Positions 1-13,000 of a DNA stretch of 64,000 nucleotides are shown here, piece by piece. The stretch comes from Pratylenchus scribneri (Eukaryota > Nematoda > Chromadorea > Rhabditida > Pratylenchidae): assembly GCA_030063045.1 (NCBI GenBank), contig JAQSEB010000135.1:62001-126000 (forward strand). Direction: 5' to 3'. The position numbers and the translations under genes were made by a program. The stretch's first letter is position 1. The number at the start of each line of letters is the position of its first letter. The notes beneath the pieces are model-generated. The model had not been told where the DNA came from. It worked only from the letters and a program-made list of their open reading frames with translations, and ran no database searches.

Positions 1-122
1 TTCATTCCAACAAATTCCTGTTGCAATTTTACAAATTTTTTGCTCATTTCCGTGCACATTGCCATAATCGAAACCGTTGTTATTTGGTCAGATTGATCTA
101 CCGGTTCCGTTTTGACTTCCAT
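1..122 (-). CDS. First exon of a zinc-finger gene paralog (partial)
   Basis: Reading leftward from an ATG at 122-120, the frame is open to the window edge and starts MEVKTEPVDQSDQ, then continues with [11 protein letters not shown]. This nearly repeats the first exon of the complete C2H2 gene at 360-2496 ([13 protein letters not shown] ... [11 protein letters not shown]), so it is the start of a tandem copy in the same orientation, only 238 bp beyond the stop codon of the other gene. The visible part is a charged, probably coiled-coil segment; the zinc fingers would lie outside the window. A nuclear DNA-binding role is inferred only from the paralog. Confidence 0.7.
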   Translation of the reverse strand, partial: MEVKTEPVDQSDQITTVSIMAMCTEMSKKFVKLQQEFVGM

Positions 123-359
123 CCTCTTAAAATTTATCTAAATATTACACAATTTCAATCATTGTAAATTTGAGATAATTCATATTAAATAGATGAATAA
201 AATTTGCGACTTATAGATTTCAAAAATTATTTATAAAATAAATTTTCCAAAAAAACAATCAATAACATAGTTAATAAGTTATATCTAAAAAGAATTACAA
301 AATTAATGTGTATCATTTCCTGTTTATTTTCAAATCTTTTCGTCGGAAGTAAATGGCTT

Positions 360-2496
360 TTATCCAATCCTGCCTCCATCATTTTCTTCTTTTATTAATG
401 ACTTCAAATGGTTGAGTGCTTTAGATGCTGGCCCGCGATGTCTTTGATCATGTCTGTTCAATTCCATGGAAGTTGTGAATGATTTGCCACATTCCTTGCA
501 TAAATATGGCTTTTCGCTAGTATGAATCCGTTTATGTTGTTTCAATTGGTATGAATGTCTGAAAATGATTTTGGATTGATGACACTGTAGACAGCAATAG
601 ATTTTGAGGAATCACAGATCAGCAAAGAAAAATATACATTTGTTGCAATCTTGGTATCATCGAATAGAGCTATTCAAACTCTAAGTAAATAAAGTTTTTT
701 GATTAATCAAAATTTAATTGATTTAAAGGTATCTATCGGTTATCCTGGGAGCAGATTTTTTAGGTCTACTAGGGAAAGGTATACTAAAGATAACCCCTAT
801 CCCTCATAGGTCATCCAGGTATAGGGTCATTAGAGGATAGATTAAAAGTACCTAATTGCATATAGCGCCTAAAATCTCACATAACCGCAACCCTAATCCT
901 AATCAACTTTAAGGGTAGATACTTCATTTCTAAAAAATTTGCCCTGGGATAACCGATAAAACCGACATAAAGTCGAAGTAAGTTTTTTTCCCTATTTAGA
1001 TATTATTAAATCCCTCTCGAATAGCTCTATCCAATGATATTTCAAATTGCATTAACGGTTTCTTCTTTGCTGAATTATGATTCATCACATCAGTCTTTGG
1101 CAATGAAACGACCCACCTGAATGATTTGGCACACATAACGCATTGATATGGCTTCTCGCCACTGTGAATTCGTATATGACTTTTCAATGAGGTTGAACGG
1201 CCAAATGATTTGCCACATTGTGCGCAAACAAATGGCCTTTCCCCAGTATGGGTACGCCAATGGGAGGGAAATGTATGCGGGTACAATGATCGAAATTTGC
1301 ATCCGGGCCAATTGCATATGAACTGTGTACAAATTTTTAATTTAAAAAGTTATCAAAAAAAAATCAAATACCATGCCTTCTAGATTTATGGGTGCGCATT
1401 TGATTTGTCCATCAATTTGTTTACCATTTTCTCTAGATTTAAAAAAAAACATATTGGTAATTTGTCCCAATTCTAAAATAACCTTTTTCCATTCTCTTCG
1501 TCTCTGTTTAAATTCATCCTCGCCTCATCCTTTTCAATATTTTGTACGTTGTCCTGATTTTCTTCATACTTATTTAATAAATTTGATGAGGTTGTTTGTA
1601 TTTGAACTGCAAAATTTGTTTCTTCAATTTCGGCATTTTCGTTGAATTCTTGTTTAATAATGGTGGCAGCAAGATTTTCCATCAAATCAAAAGAATTATT
1701 GTCCACATTCTGTAATAGTCATTATTAATTGATTATGAATTTAATTTTAAATGTTAAAATTTAATTTGTCGAAAAAGATATATCAAATTGAAATTGAATA
1801 GAGCTGGTCAAGAGGCATCGAATGGTATAATTTATGGTTTGACCAAAAATTAAATAGTATTAAACGGTTTAAACCTATTTTGGTTCAAAATTAAGTAAGA
1901 ATTGGTTAAACCTCTGCTAAATCATTATCAATAGGTGCACCTTAGATCTATTGACGATTAAAAGTTTAATGGGATAAATTTTTGCTGTTTTCGACAAATC
2001 AAATAATTCCCATTAGAAATGGTCATCATTAGAATTTTGAAAATATAATTTCGAAGAAACCTGCTCATCAGGTTGATCTGTTTCGACAAATTCATTCTGC
2101 ACTTCTCCACCAATTAGAGGATCATCATCAAATCTGTTATTGTGCTGCTTAAAATCGAATACACTAAGTTGCATTTATAGAACAAAAAAACCAAACCGAA
2201 TTCTCCATAATCATCATTGACATTTGGCTTTGTTGTTGCATTTCCAACTCTTCTCTATTATTTTGTCCGTTCAATTTGGCCACCATTTCTTTCAGCATTG
2301 CATTTTGTTTTTTGCATTTTTCATTATTTCTTGCCATTTCTACTTTCATTTCAGTATTTTCTTTTCGCAATTCCGCCATCTCCTTCTTCATTACAACAAA
2401 TTCCTGCTGCAATTTTACAAATTTTTCGTCCATTTCAATCATAGAAATTGATGTTGTTTCGTAAGATTGATCTATCGGTTCCGTTTTGACTTCCAT
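360..2496 (-). CDS. C2H2 zinc-finger protein, 359 aa, six exons
   Basis: Exons (minus strand) 2197-2496, 2061-2147, 1483-1709, 1372-1432, 1117-1322 and 360-558 join in one frame (1080 nt). The first exon gives an acidic/basic coiled-coil-like region rich in E, K and M. The last two exons give four C2H2 fingers: an atypical first finger CNWPGC...H...H, then CAQC, CVMC and CKEC fingers joined by the standard TGERPF / SGEKPY / TSEKPY linkers. The third finger is split by intron 5 inside codon AG|A. Probable sequence-specific nuclear DNA-binding protein; no orthologue is recognised. Intron 5 holds a TA-flanked inverted-repeat element (736-956). Every acceptor is TAG, AAG or CAG. Confidence 0.82.
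736..956. mobile_element. Short TA-flanked inverted-repeat element (MITE)
   Basis: Ends read TCGGTTATCC and, inverted, GGATAACCGA, each directly next to a TA (734-735 and 957-958), as in Tc1/mariner-type insertions. It is about 220 bp, non-coding, and sits in the last intron of the zinc-finger gene. The family is inferred from the TA duplication only. Confidence 0.45.
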
Positions 2497-2680
2497 ATTC
2501 TCTAAAATTTTTTTAAAATATTATACAATTTTTAATCCTTTGGAATTTGGGTCACTAAAAACAACAAATCGAATCATTCGATTGTTTATCTTAATCTATA
2601 AAATATAATTTCAAATTTGTGATCTAATGAAGGTGAAGGGAAAAATCAAAATCCCCTATCTCCATTTTCTATACCCGAAC

Positions 2681-3856
2681 CAGAGATTGGTATATATATA
2701 GGAAAATGTATATGTATAGGTGATTCTATACATATACATATACAATTCTATACATATACATATACATTTACAAGAGACCATGTATATGTAGATGTAGAGT
2801 ATAGCTGGAAAATATTATGTATATGTAGAGGTGTTTTCCTATACATTTTGCTATACATATAGCTTGATTCTATACATCAAAATTTAAGAGAATTTCCTTA
2901 TTTTTTCTGGCATTTTGTAATTTTTTTTTCAAAAATTGGTTATTTTAGCCAAAATTTTTTGCTGCTTGGCAATTTTTGGCCAAATTTTTTCGCTGCGCGG
3001 CCATTTTTGGCTTATTTTTTTCACTGTACCGTAATAGGTCCAATTTTTTTTCGCTGCGCGATTATTTAAGGGTAAATTTTTTTCACTGTCATTACCATGG
3101 CTCGTAAGTGTATTTTCAATTACTTGGAGATGCCGACCAAAAGGGGAAAGAGCAAAATTAGTTTTGAATTTTTAAACCAGAAATTATTCATCCTTTTGAA
3201 CAAGAAAATTGATTAATTATTCTCGATATAAACTAGCCCCGCTCTTCCGGGTTATAGCTCTTAAAGGGACTGAGTTACATCTTTGCCAGAATCCATGCAA
3301 AATGTTTTTTGTTATTTGCCAATTTCACTGTATCTAGCCCGATTTTGGGGGCATTGTTAACTTAATCCTACATTATCACTTTTTATCCTAATTAATCCAC
3401 CTTTATCCGGCTTAATACCTTGCATCACATGGCCTAATTGAACCATCTTCACATCTTCGGGGAGTGGCCTCCGGCCCTTTCCCCACCTGATTCTCATCAT
3501 TACAGTCCTTAATCCCCTTAATCCGGCTTTATCCCTTGATATCCGGCTATATCCCTCATATTTCTCATAGCCACTTGGAACCACCTTAACAAAAAAATTG
3601 ATTAATTATTTTCGATATAAATTATATATGCATTTATGGTCATCTTGAATCGATAAAAATAAATTTTATTATAAAAAAAAATTTTGGAAAATGTATAGGA
3701 AAATGTATAGAAAATTGCTATACTCTACATATACATATACTCTACATATACATGACTCAAAAAATGTATATGTATATGTATACATAACTATACATGAGGT
3801 CATGTATATGTAGATGTAGAGTATAGTTGGCAAAATTCCATGTATACCAATCTCTG
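2681..3856. mobile_element. hAT-like non-autonomous element, 8-bp TSD
   Basis: The element begins CAGAGATTGGTATA and ends TATACCAATCTCTG, a 14-bp perfect terminal inverted repeat, and is flanked by identical 8-mers ACCCGAAC (2673-2680 and 3857-3864). An 8-bp duplication and a CAG-starting terminus are hAT hallmarks. Subterminal regions are rich in TATACATA-type repeats in inverted arrangement. The interior carries GCTGCGCGG-containing repeats (about 2940-3090) that also occur in the hAT-like element at 50793-51411, and a 38-bp direct repeat (about 3199-3236 and 3591-3628) around a CCGGATTAA-rich block. No transposase frame is present. It fills most of the gap between the zinc-finger and TGFBRAP1-like genes. 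Confidence 0.75.
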
Positions 3857-4063
3857 ACCCGAACCTAAATTTCTGCACTCAAAAATCCGCATGTAGCCAA
3901 AAACCCTAAAAAGAAAAAAATGAAATTGCTATTTTCATATATGACATCAAAACCGAGAATTTAGATATATTTTTTCCGAAAAATACTTAAAAATTCATTT
4001 ATTTGAAAGAATCTTATTATATTTTACATATTTTAGAATTGCTGTTAAAAATCTAAATTTTTC

Positions 4064-7000
4064 ATGCCGCTTAAATTATTTGATCGAGGAAGGCGTTCAC
4101 TTGATTCACATTTGCGACGGAATGAGGAGGTTCGAAAATTATTAGCAATATGTATTAAAATTTTAGTGTTAAAAATTTTTTTTAACATTTTTCTTTTGGC
4201 TTTAACTTGTAGGCATTAATTTGGCCTCAATTTTGTCCAAATTCCAAATGCAATTTATGCCAATTTTGGTAAGCCAAATGCCAACATTTAACTTTTGGCA
4301 TTTGGCCATTGGGGGTTGGTCCTTTGGTTAATGTTGGCACTTGGCATTGCCCCTTACCAAAATGGTCAAATATACACTGAACACTGACACAATAAGCTCA
4401 TTATTCATGTTTAGCTGGACAAAATTACTTAAGAAAAATGTTTTAAAAATTTTTGTGACACTATTTTTGATTAACTTTTTAATTCAGTTTATATTTTTTC
4501 TAAAGGTCACAGCACTAAATGGTTTTGGAACGACAATTTTTGCTGGCACAAGCCATGGACGCCTTCTTATTTTGGCCGCTTCCAACGATTCCGGACAATG
4601 GGAAGAGGAAGCAAAATTGCAACTTTCGGAGGAATCGGTTATTCCAAATTTTTAAATTATGCAAATATTTTTAAAAAATTTTAGAGCAAAAAATCAACCG
4701 TGCCAATTTCACAAATATTCTGCGCATCCGCTCTTAATTTGATAATTGTACTTCATGGGGAGGAAATGATTGGAATACAATTGGGACAAATGGGCGAGGA
4801 ATTGGAGGTTTGATGTTTGGAAAAATTAAATTTTAATCCACATTTTCACATTAAATAGACTCCCAAAAATTTGGGGTCAACCATAACGTCTAACGTGTAA
4901 TTTTAAGGTTTTTGGGACATTTATATTTTAGCTATCCAATTCTTTGATATGTCAATTTAAAGATCAGAAAATTGTGAATCAAATTATAATTGGCCAAATT
5001 AATAAATATGTAAATTAAAAGGTCAAAACTTAATTAGAAAAAAAGCAATTAAATTATATTTTTTAAACAATTTAGCTAATCAATTTATCATTCAATTATC
5101 CAATTAATACTCTTTAAATGACATCGATGATTTGGATTAATTGATTAAAACCTATTAGATAAAAGTTGGCCCAGCAGGAGACTTGAGATTATATGAAAAT
5201 TTTACTAAAAACTTGAAATTTTACTAAAAAAATGGAAATTTTTCAAATACCCAGAGAATCGAGATTTTACAACCTTAAAATTTTACAAAAATTTTGGAAT
5301 TTTACAAAAACCATAGATTTTATGAAAATTTTACCGCCTTTGGCACACCAAAAATTATAAATTTATTAAATTTGTATAGATAGAAAAACTGCTTGACAAG
5401 GTGAAACGAATTGCACTCAACTCGAACAGCACCAGCGACGATCCATTCGCCGTTCAGTTGGCCATTGCGCACACCCAAAAAACATTGATAACCGTTGGCC
5501 AAATCGCAGCAGAACACACCGGCCATTTCCGAAAAGAGCATAAAGTGATCACCGCTGGTAAAGTCTTGGAATTGGCCTACAGTGGAAATTCCCTTTGCTA
5601 TGTTACTTCATGCGATGCATCGATTGCTTATTTTGTACACAATTTTCAAAACAAAAACAGTCAACCAATTCGCCTATTCGATTCAACGCAACAACAACAA
5701 AATTCACATGTGATTTGTGCGGTTGGAATGGTGGGTTAATTTTGCATTTTTAAATGCAAAAATTAATCAGTAGGTAGAGGACGGTTAAATCCCTATCTCT
5801 TTCTTTTGGCCAACAGCTTAGCGAAGAACCTCTAGGACTCGATATTATTGACGATAATAAAATGTTATCACCTAGTTCTATAAAATTAGGAGTTAACCAT
5901 AATACATAGTAGCTATGTGTTTACTGCCCCTTATGCAAGTGCAGCGGGCCCTAACATTTTTCCTTTAGGGATTTATGGATAAGGATTGGCTCCTAGGGAA
6001 ACCAAGATTTGCATTATGGGGTGGGGAAGGGAATTATGAATGAAGACACAAAATTTCATTTGTTTGCAGGAAGAATTTTGCTTGACGGGAGTGCATGGAC
6101 TTTTAATGTTTGTAAATGGGCAAGGCGCTTCAACACGACCACCAATTTCAATGCCAGGCGATTTTCCTTCCGTTGGATTAACTCTGAAAGAGCCATTCTA
6201 CTACACTTTGGATTCCTCTGGGATGCTTTTCGTATTCAGGTTGGTTTAAATAAAAATTAAATTATAATAAATCTATCAAATTTATTTTTTAAATAAGCCA
6301 AAAATACTTAATCCAAAAAAATACATTTCGGGTAAAAGAAAAAAATTATGACAATTTTTACTTCGAAATTAGGGCCAGAATTATAGCTGGATTGGAATCT
6401 TAAGGTAGTTTATTTTATCGCCTGGTTACAAACAATTACACCAAAAAAAATAAAAATCTAATCAAAGTTTCGTCAACATCGCAACTTTGTATAAATTGCC
6501 GGGCGACTTGACGCAATTTCCCTCACCCCTCAGTTTTTCGAGCTCTTTCGAATGAGCCATTCGTCCATGCCTAGGTTCACGGGTTCACCAATTGTCTTTT
6601 TTTTATTGTGGTACCATGAAACCAACTTTTACCAGAAAATTTTTACTTTTCTATTATATTTTTGTACAGCTAAACACGAATATGACCTTATTTGTCATTG
6701 CATGCCAACATTTACCAAATTTGTGAACTATCCCACAATGGTAAATGTTGGCACTGAGCTTACAAAAATGCATTGGACAAAATTCAAGGCCACCGGGTAC
6801 TTCTTAATTATCTACCTCTAGATTATTTTTGAATTAAGGGTCCCCCTTATGGGTGATTTGGATTACGGTTACGGATACTTGAGGTGATAAACTATATTCT
6901 ATACCCTAAATGCCACAACCCTATATCGGATTACCCATGTGGGTTAATGTTAACTTCCCCAATTTACTCAAAAATTGGAGGTAATAGACAATTAAGAAAT

Positions 7001-10000
7001 ACCGACCAACATTCATGTTTAGCATTCCTAGCCCTAGAAAAATGAAATTTAAATTTTTTAAATTTTAGAATATCCTTTAATATTTAAGCACAATGGACGG
7101 TCAATTGAAACAGTGCCTTGATTTTCCCAGCGATGAAGATCAATCCACCATCCATACCCCAAAACAATATAAATTGGCAAATGTGGATGGCCAAATTTTT
7201 GTTCTTCCACCAGCCGGTCATTGCCTATTTGAACTGGTTTCAATGGAAATTTTTGACCAAATCAACGATCACATCCAATTGGGCCATTTGGACACGGCTT
7301 TGGCCATGATGGAGGAAAATTCGGCGCAAATTTGCACAGCAACCAGCAGCAATGATGAAGGGCAACAAACAATGATGCTGGTGGGTGAATTGAGATGAAA
7401 AAGAAGAGAACTATAACTATAGCCTTAAAATTTTGCGGCTCTTTCTAACTTTTTTAAAAATTTTTGTATATATCTTAATTTTAAATTGCTTATATATTTG
7501 ATTGTTTTTAAATGTCAGGGAATCTGAATTTGGCACATTAGTTTTAAAATCTGACCACTGAACTCTCCAAACACTTAAAAATTTTTATTTTCGCCAAAAA
7601 ATATTCAAAAATTTCACTAAAAAGTATAGAATAGTGAAATAAATGAACTAAGCCTTTTTTGAACCGCTTGAGAATTAAGATTAAAATAAATGAAAAATCG
7701 GTTTATCGATTTCCTACCAAAACCCTTTAATGCATTTTAAGTCAAATTAGAATATCAGCTTTAAAAATTAACACCTTTTTGAAATTATATAGCACTGATT
7801 ATGATGAATTAATTATAAGAAGGAATTGATGGGTTTGATTAAAATTAACAAAAAGTGAATGAACAAAAGGGCAAAATAGGCCAAAATTTCCTTTTTCGAC
7901 CATAATAATAACATATTGACAAATTCTTTTTTAATCAAATATTTAAAGAGAGTTTAATCCAAACATATTGCCGAAATTTAGGCCAATTGCATTTATAATA
8001 GAAATAGAAAAATAAAATTCAATAAATTAATTCGCATTTTCCAATTCCAGCAAATGCGCCAATTCCAAACGGAAATTGCCTTCCGATTCCTGCAAAAAGG
8101 CGAATTTGAGAAGGCATTCACCCTTTTGACCCAATCCGAGGCCGATCCCCGTTTGTTGCTTTCAATAGTGCAAAAACAACAACAACAAATTGATCTGAAT
8201 TTGGATGATGCCAAAAAAGCATTGAATTTGCCAATTCAAGACGAAAATTTCCCGGAAATTCCATTGACAATAGTGGAAGAATATTTGCAAAAAATTTTGC
8301 GGCACTCGACGGATGGAATTTCAATAACTGAAATTCAGGTAGACTCACAAGTCACATACTTATATTATAAAATATTTAATTACCGGTCATTCGAAAATCT
8401 AAAATAATAAATTCATATAATTTTTTTATAGTATAAATTAGTTGTCGAAGTTATAAAAACTTAAAATTGTCGAATCGTATTCACATAAAACGGCGTAGAT
8501 ATTTCAAAAATTAAAATTACAATTTTGGTTAGTAAAAAAGAGAATTTTCAAATTTTTGGTACCAATAGCTGTTTGAAAAGATGCCCAATTCCATTATAAA
8601 TAAAACATATATTTTTTAAAAATTTTGGACATCGTTTTTCTCTTTTTGTAACCGTGTCTATTTTTTGTAGTTGATAAATATTAAATTGAATATATTTATA
8701 TTTTTTAAGCTTTAACTAAGCCGAATATGATATTTATAACGCTTTAAAATGTGTTATTATATAAAGAAAAAGATGAAAATAATTTTAACAAAAATAAGGG
8801 ACCACACAACATTGCATTTTTAAAATTCTCTCATTAATTCCTATAAATCTTAATATTTATCATTTGTTTAATAATTAAATATTTTCAAGTTGCTGGAATC
8901 ATGGCTTGCCCGAATTAGCACCGTGTTGGGCAAATTCCCACCAAATGAATATTTATTTGTTGATGGCATTTGGAATAATAAAGAATTTCGAGAATGGTTG
9001 GCCAAAAAGAGGCACCAACTTGGATTGGCTGCAAAATTGGCTTCGGAATGTGATGACGACGGATTGGAGGAGGCATTCACTCGATGGAGGGAAATTGCTG
9101 AAGGAAATGATGGCGAATTTGAGGGAGAAATATTGGACGATTGCCTTCAGGCATTGGAAAAGTTGGTTGCCACTTTTATTAATTAAATTTATGTTTAAAT
9201 AAATAAGGGCTTTTAGGAGATTCATTTTTCAGTGGAAATTCCAAATTCTAAGGCTTACCGACATTATTCGTTTTTTTTGTAAATTTAACCCTATGACAGT
9301 GGCCTAGGCCTTCTGCTGAGATGGTGGGGGAAAGTTGGGGATGGGAAGGGCTCTGAAAATGCACCCTCAAAGCATAAAACCCAGTAAAAGGCGCTGCTAA
9401 TTGGACTTTGTGAGGCAAAACAGATTCAGCAAGAAATTAGAAATGGCGGATCATATTCTGTGGTGGGACTTTTAGTTAGATTAGACATTTTAGATTCAGC
9501 TAAAATTCAGGAAATGCAGAAAAGAAGCCAGCAAAATGGCGAGATCATATTCTAATTTTCATTTATTATTTACTTTTGTTGTCCACGGCACAATTTGCTT
9601 GACTTTATCTATTGCAGAACTTATTCAACTAAAAAATAGAAAATATAGAAATAAAATGCTCATAAGTCATAAATGTATCTTTAATGGCGGAATCATATTC
9701 TAATGAGACTTCGGCAGTTTATAATTAAGCTAGCTAAAATGGACTAAAATGCACAGTATACAAATGGATTTGTAACTAGTTTGCATAAGCATTTTATGGC
9801 CTAGTTAAAAATTTCAAAATTTTCATGCAGAACTAATTCAACTAGCTAAAAATGAGCTCTAAAAAGCAGCAGGGGGTAAATGACTAATTTTTTAAAGAGA
9901 TTCTTAGACCTAATTTATTGGCTCTATTATTGATTGCAATATTCTGGACAATTTTTTTTCTGGAACTAAATAATCTAAAAATACCAAAGAAAAATAAATA

Positions 10001-13000
10001 GGCCATCTTAATAGCGTCTTTTTTTCAAATTCAATAATTTCAATTTTCTAGAATCAAATGTGCCAAATTGTTTGAATCAATTTTGCCTTGGCTTGCCCCA
10101 ATTCAGCCCAAATTATGCATTGAAGCCATTGAGAAATTGGAAGCAAATTCGACGGGGGAATGTGTTCAACCTGAATTTGTAGTAAAACAATTTGAGCACA
10201 TTGCATCCAAACTCCTTTTTGCCTATTTGGACAAACGAATCCATTCATTGGTGAGCACAAAATATATATTTTTTGAGAATATTTAAAATTATTATATATT
10301 TAATTTGGCAACAAAAAAAAATGGAAAAAAGATTCAAAAATTTTTCCTTGAATAACCAACCTTATATGCTTTAACCAATCTATATTTTCGCTTAGATTTA
10401 ATCAATTTTAAATAGTTTTGAAAACCAAAAATAACCGTTTAAAACCTTTAATTTCGACCAACCATAATAAGAAAAATTATTTATTAAAAATGGCCCTACA
10501 AAATAAAATGTTAGCCAAAAATTGCCCCTCAGGGTGAAAGGGAAAAACCGGTCGATTGACCCTCCTTTTCGGTTTTACCCGGTTTTCATAACTCGGGTTC
10601 GGATTCGTCGGTTTTTGGGCAAAAAATCGTCTGGGTTTCGTTTCGGTAAACCAAACCGACTTTGGACTATCTTAATATTCATCTGCTGAAATAAATGATT
10701 TGATGAGTCCAAAAATTTCTTTTCACCTTTAAAATTATAAAACTGATAATTTAAACAATTTCACACAGAGTTCGCCAATTTGCCATAACAAAATGCTCGA
10801 TTTGTACATTCAATTTATGCAAAATGATGACGAAGAAGAATTGGAACATAAACAATGGAGGCGACAAAAACTGCGCAATTTCCTTGTATTTTCCCGTCAT
10901 TACGATCGATCGAAGGCACAACACTTTTTCGGGAATGAAAAGCATAAAACATTATACGGCATTGAATGGATACTTTCAAAGGCAGATGTAAGTTAAAATG
11001 ATTGAAAATTATTATTTAGGGAATTCTTAAAAACCGGCTTATTAAAATCCCGCCTACCGGGGAAAAAAATTCGAAATTTTTTACATTTGGAAATATATTG
11101 GAATTTTATTAAATTTACACAATTAACCATCAAATTTTCCCAATTATTTACTAAAAATTAGTTACTTTGTACACAAAACACCCTTAGTTAGGAATAGGAT
11201 AGGATTGAAATGACAAGAAAAATTCCATTGTAAGTCGTACCTCGTACCCCATCTATATCCTCCCCAAAAAAATACGTGACCTTAAGTCATCCAATGTTTC
11301 ATTTAAATTAATCATAGGATTTGGCTAATAATTACCTCAGGGTTTTCACATGATTATTTTAATGCCCTATGGATAAAATAGAACCAACATAGACCACATG
11401 AACATGATTGATACAAATGAAAATGACCTCCTTGGACCTTGAGGTGTCAAAGAAAGTACCCCATATTCAATTCACTCTATTAAGAAATGTTTTAACAATT
11501 TTCCTTGCTTTTTGCCCACAGGAAGAATGTGCCGTTGATTGTCTACGTGAATTGACAGCGACAATGGGCAACGATGTGGAGGAAAATGCTGGGGCTTTGG
11601 ATCGAGAGGAGAGAATGGCCGCCGCTGAAATGCTCTGCACACGTTATCAGAGTCCCGAAATGCTTAAAACATTGTTGACTGTGCATCTTCGACTCTCGGG
11701 GTTAGTAATTGACAGTTCAATAAAATTTTTTTGTGAAAAATTTGGGAATACACTAATAAGTAGGGAACGAATTTTTGACTTGTTTTTTGATCTATTTTTT
11801 AAATGTTTTAGAGTATTTTTTAATATTTTAATTTCATTTAACAATAAAAACCAAAAATTACATATATTGAGGTTTTTGAAATATTTTTTGGCAAATTTCA
11901 CAAAAAAAAACTTAAATAGGCACTTATTTTCCAATTTCCATTTTTTCAATCTAAAATTCCAATCCTTAATTATAATATGTAGGCCTCAAGACAGTGGCCA
12001 ATGCTAAAATTTACCTTTGGGGAGGACATATATTTGCCAAATTTTGGCATTGCCCCCTACCAAAATGGCCAAACATATTTAGCTGGCAAAAATAACATTT
12101 AAAAAACATTTTTAGTTTAATTTTGAATCATTTTTCATCGTCATCAATTTCGGCTCTATGAATTTTAGGTGGATAGAGTTTTTATGAAACGTGACAAAAT
12201 ATTTTTATAATTATTTTTTGCATTTTTACAATGATATTTTTCCCTCAAAAATATGCCAAAATAGGTAAAATATGTATATACTTCGTCAAAAAGATGAAAT
12301 AAATGCCCAAAAATATTATTTATCTGCTTTTCTCATCAAATCTGATATAAAAAGAAATATTTCGAAACCTATAAATCCATTCCCTAATTCATCATTAATT
12401 TCACCCAGGTCCAACCCAGAACTTCAACTCCAAATCCCTCGGCTCCTCTCACTTTTTCACAATGACATCGATGCCAACGAAGTGCTTCATAATGTGCCCA
12501 CCACTCTTTCCTCAACGCCACTCATTCAAAATTTCCTCAGCCGACATTTTGCCAATCGGATGGCCACTCGAGAATGGCAAAAAATGCACACAAAATTGGC
12601 GGAAATTGAGGCCCAAAAATTGAATGAGTAAATATTTTTTAACCCCATTTAGACTTTTAATCAGAGCTGGGTCCGACTCCGGCTCCGACTCCAACTCCGA
12701 CTCCGCTCCGGAGCTGGAGTCGGAGTCGAAAATTGAAAAGGTCGGAGTCCGGAGTCGGAGCTGGAGTCAAAATTTTCAAAGGTCGGAGTTGGGAGTCGGA
12801 GTCGGAGTCAAAAATTTTGAGCGACTCCGGAGTCCGGACTCCGGATTTTTATTTTAAAAAATTGTATTTTTTACCTAATTTTTAAAAAATTTCCCTTTTC
12901 ATTTTTTTAAAATTAATTTTTTTTGGTTTATTTTGGCTAAAATTAAAATTTTCGTACCGAAATTATATCTTTTTCGGAAATAGATGTTAATTTTACACAA

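Noticed and set aside
3357..3584. Minus-strand frame with repeated DKAGLRG / PDKGGL
   Set aside because: Encoded by short CCGGATTAA-type repeats within the hAT-like element; not a gene.
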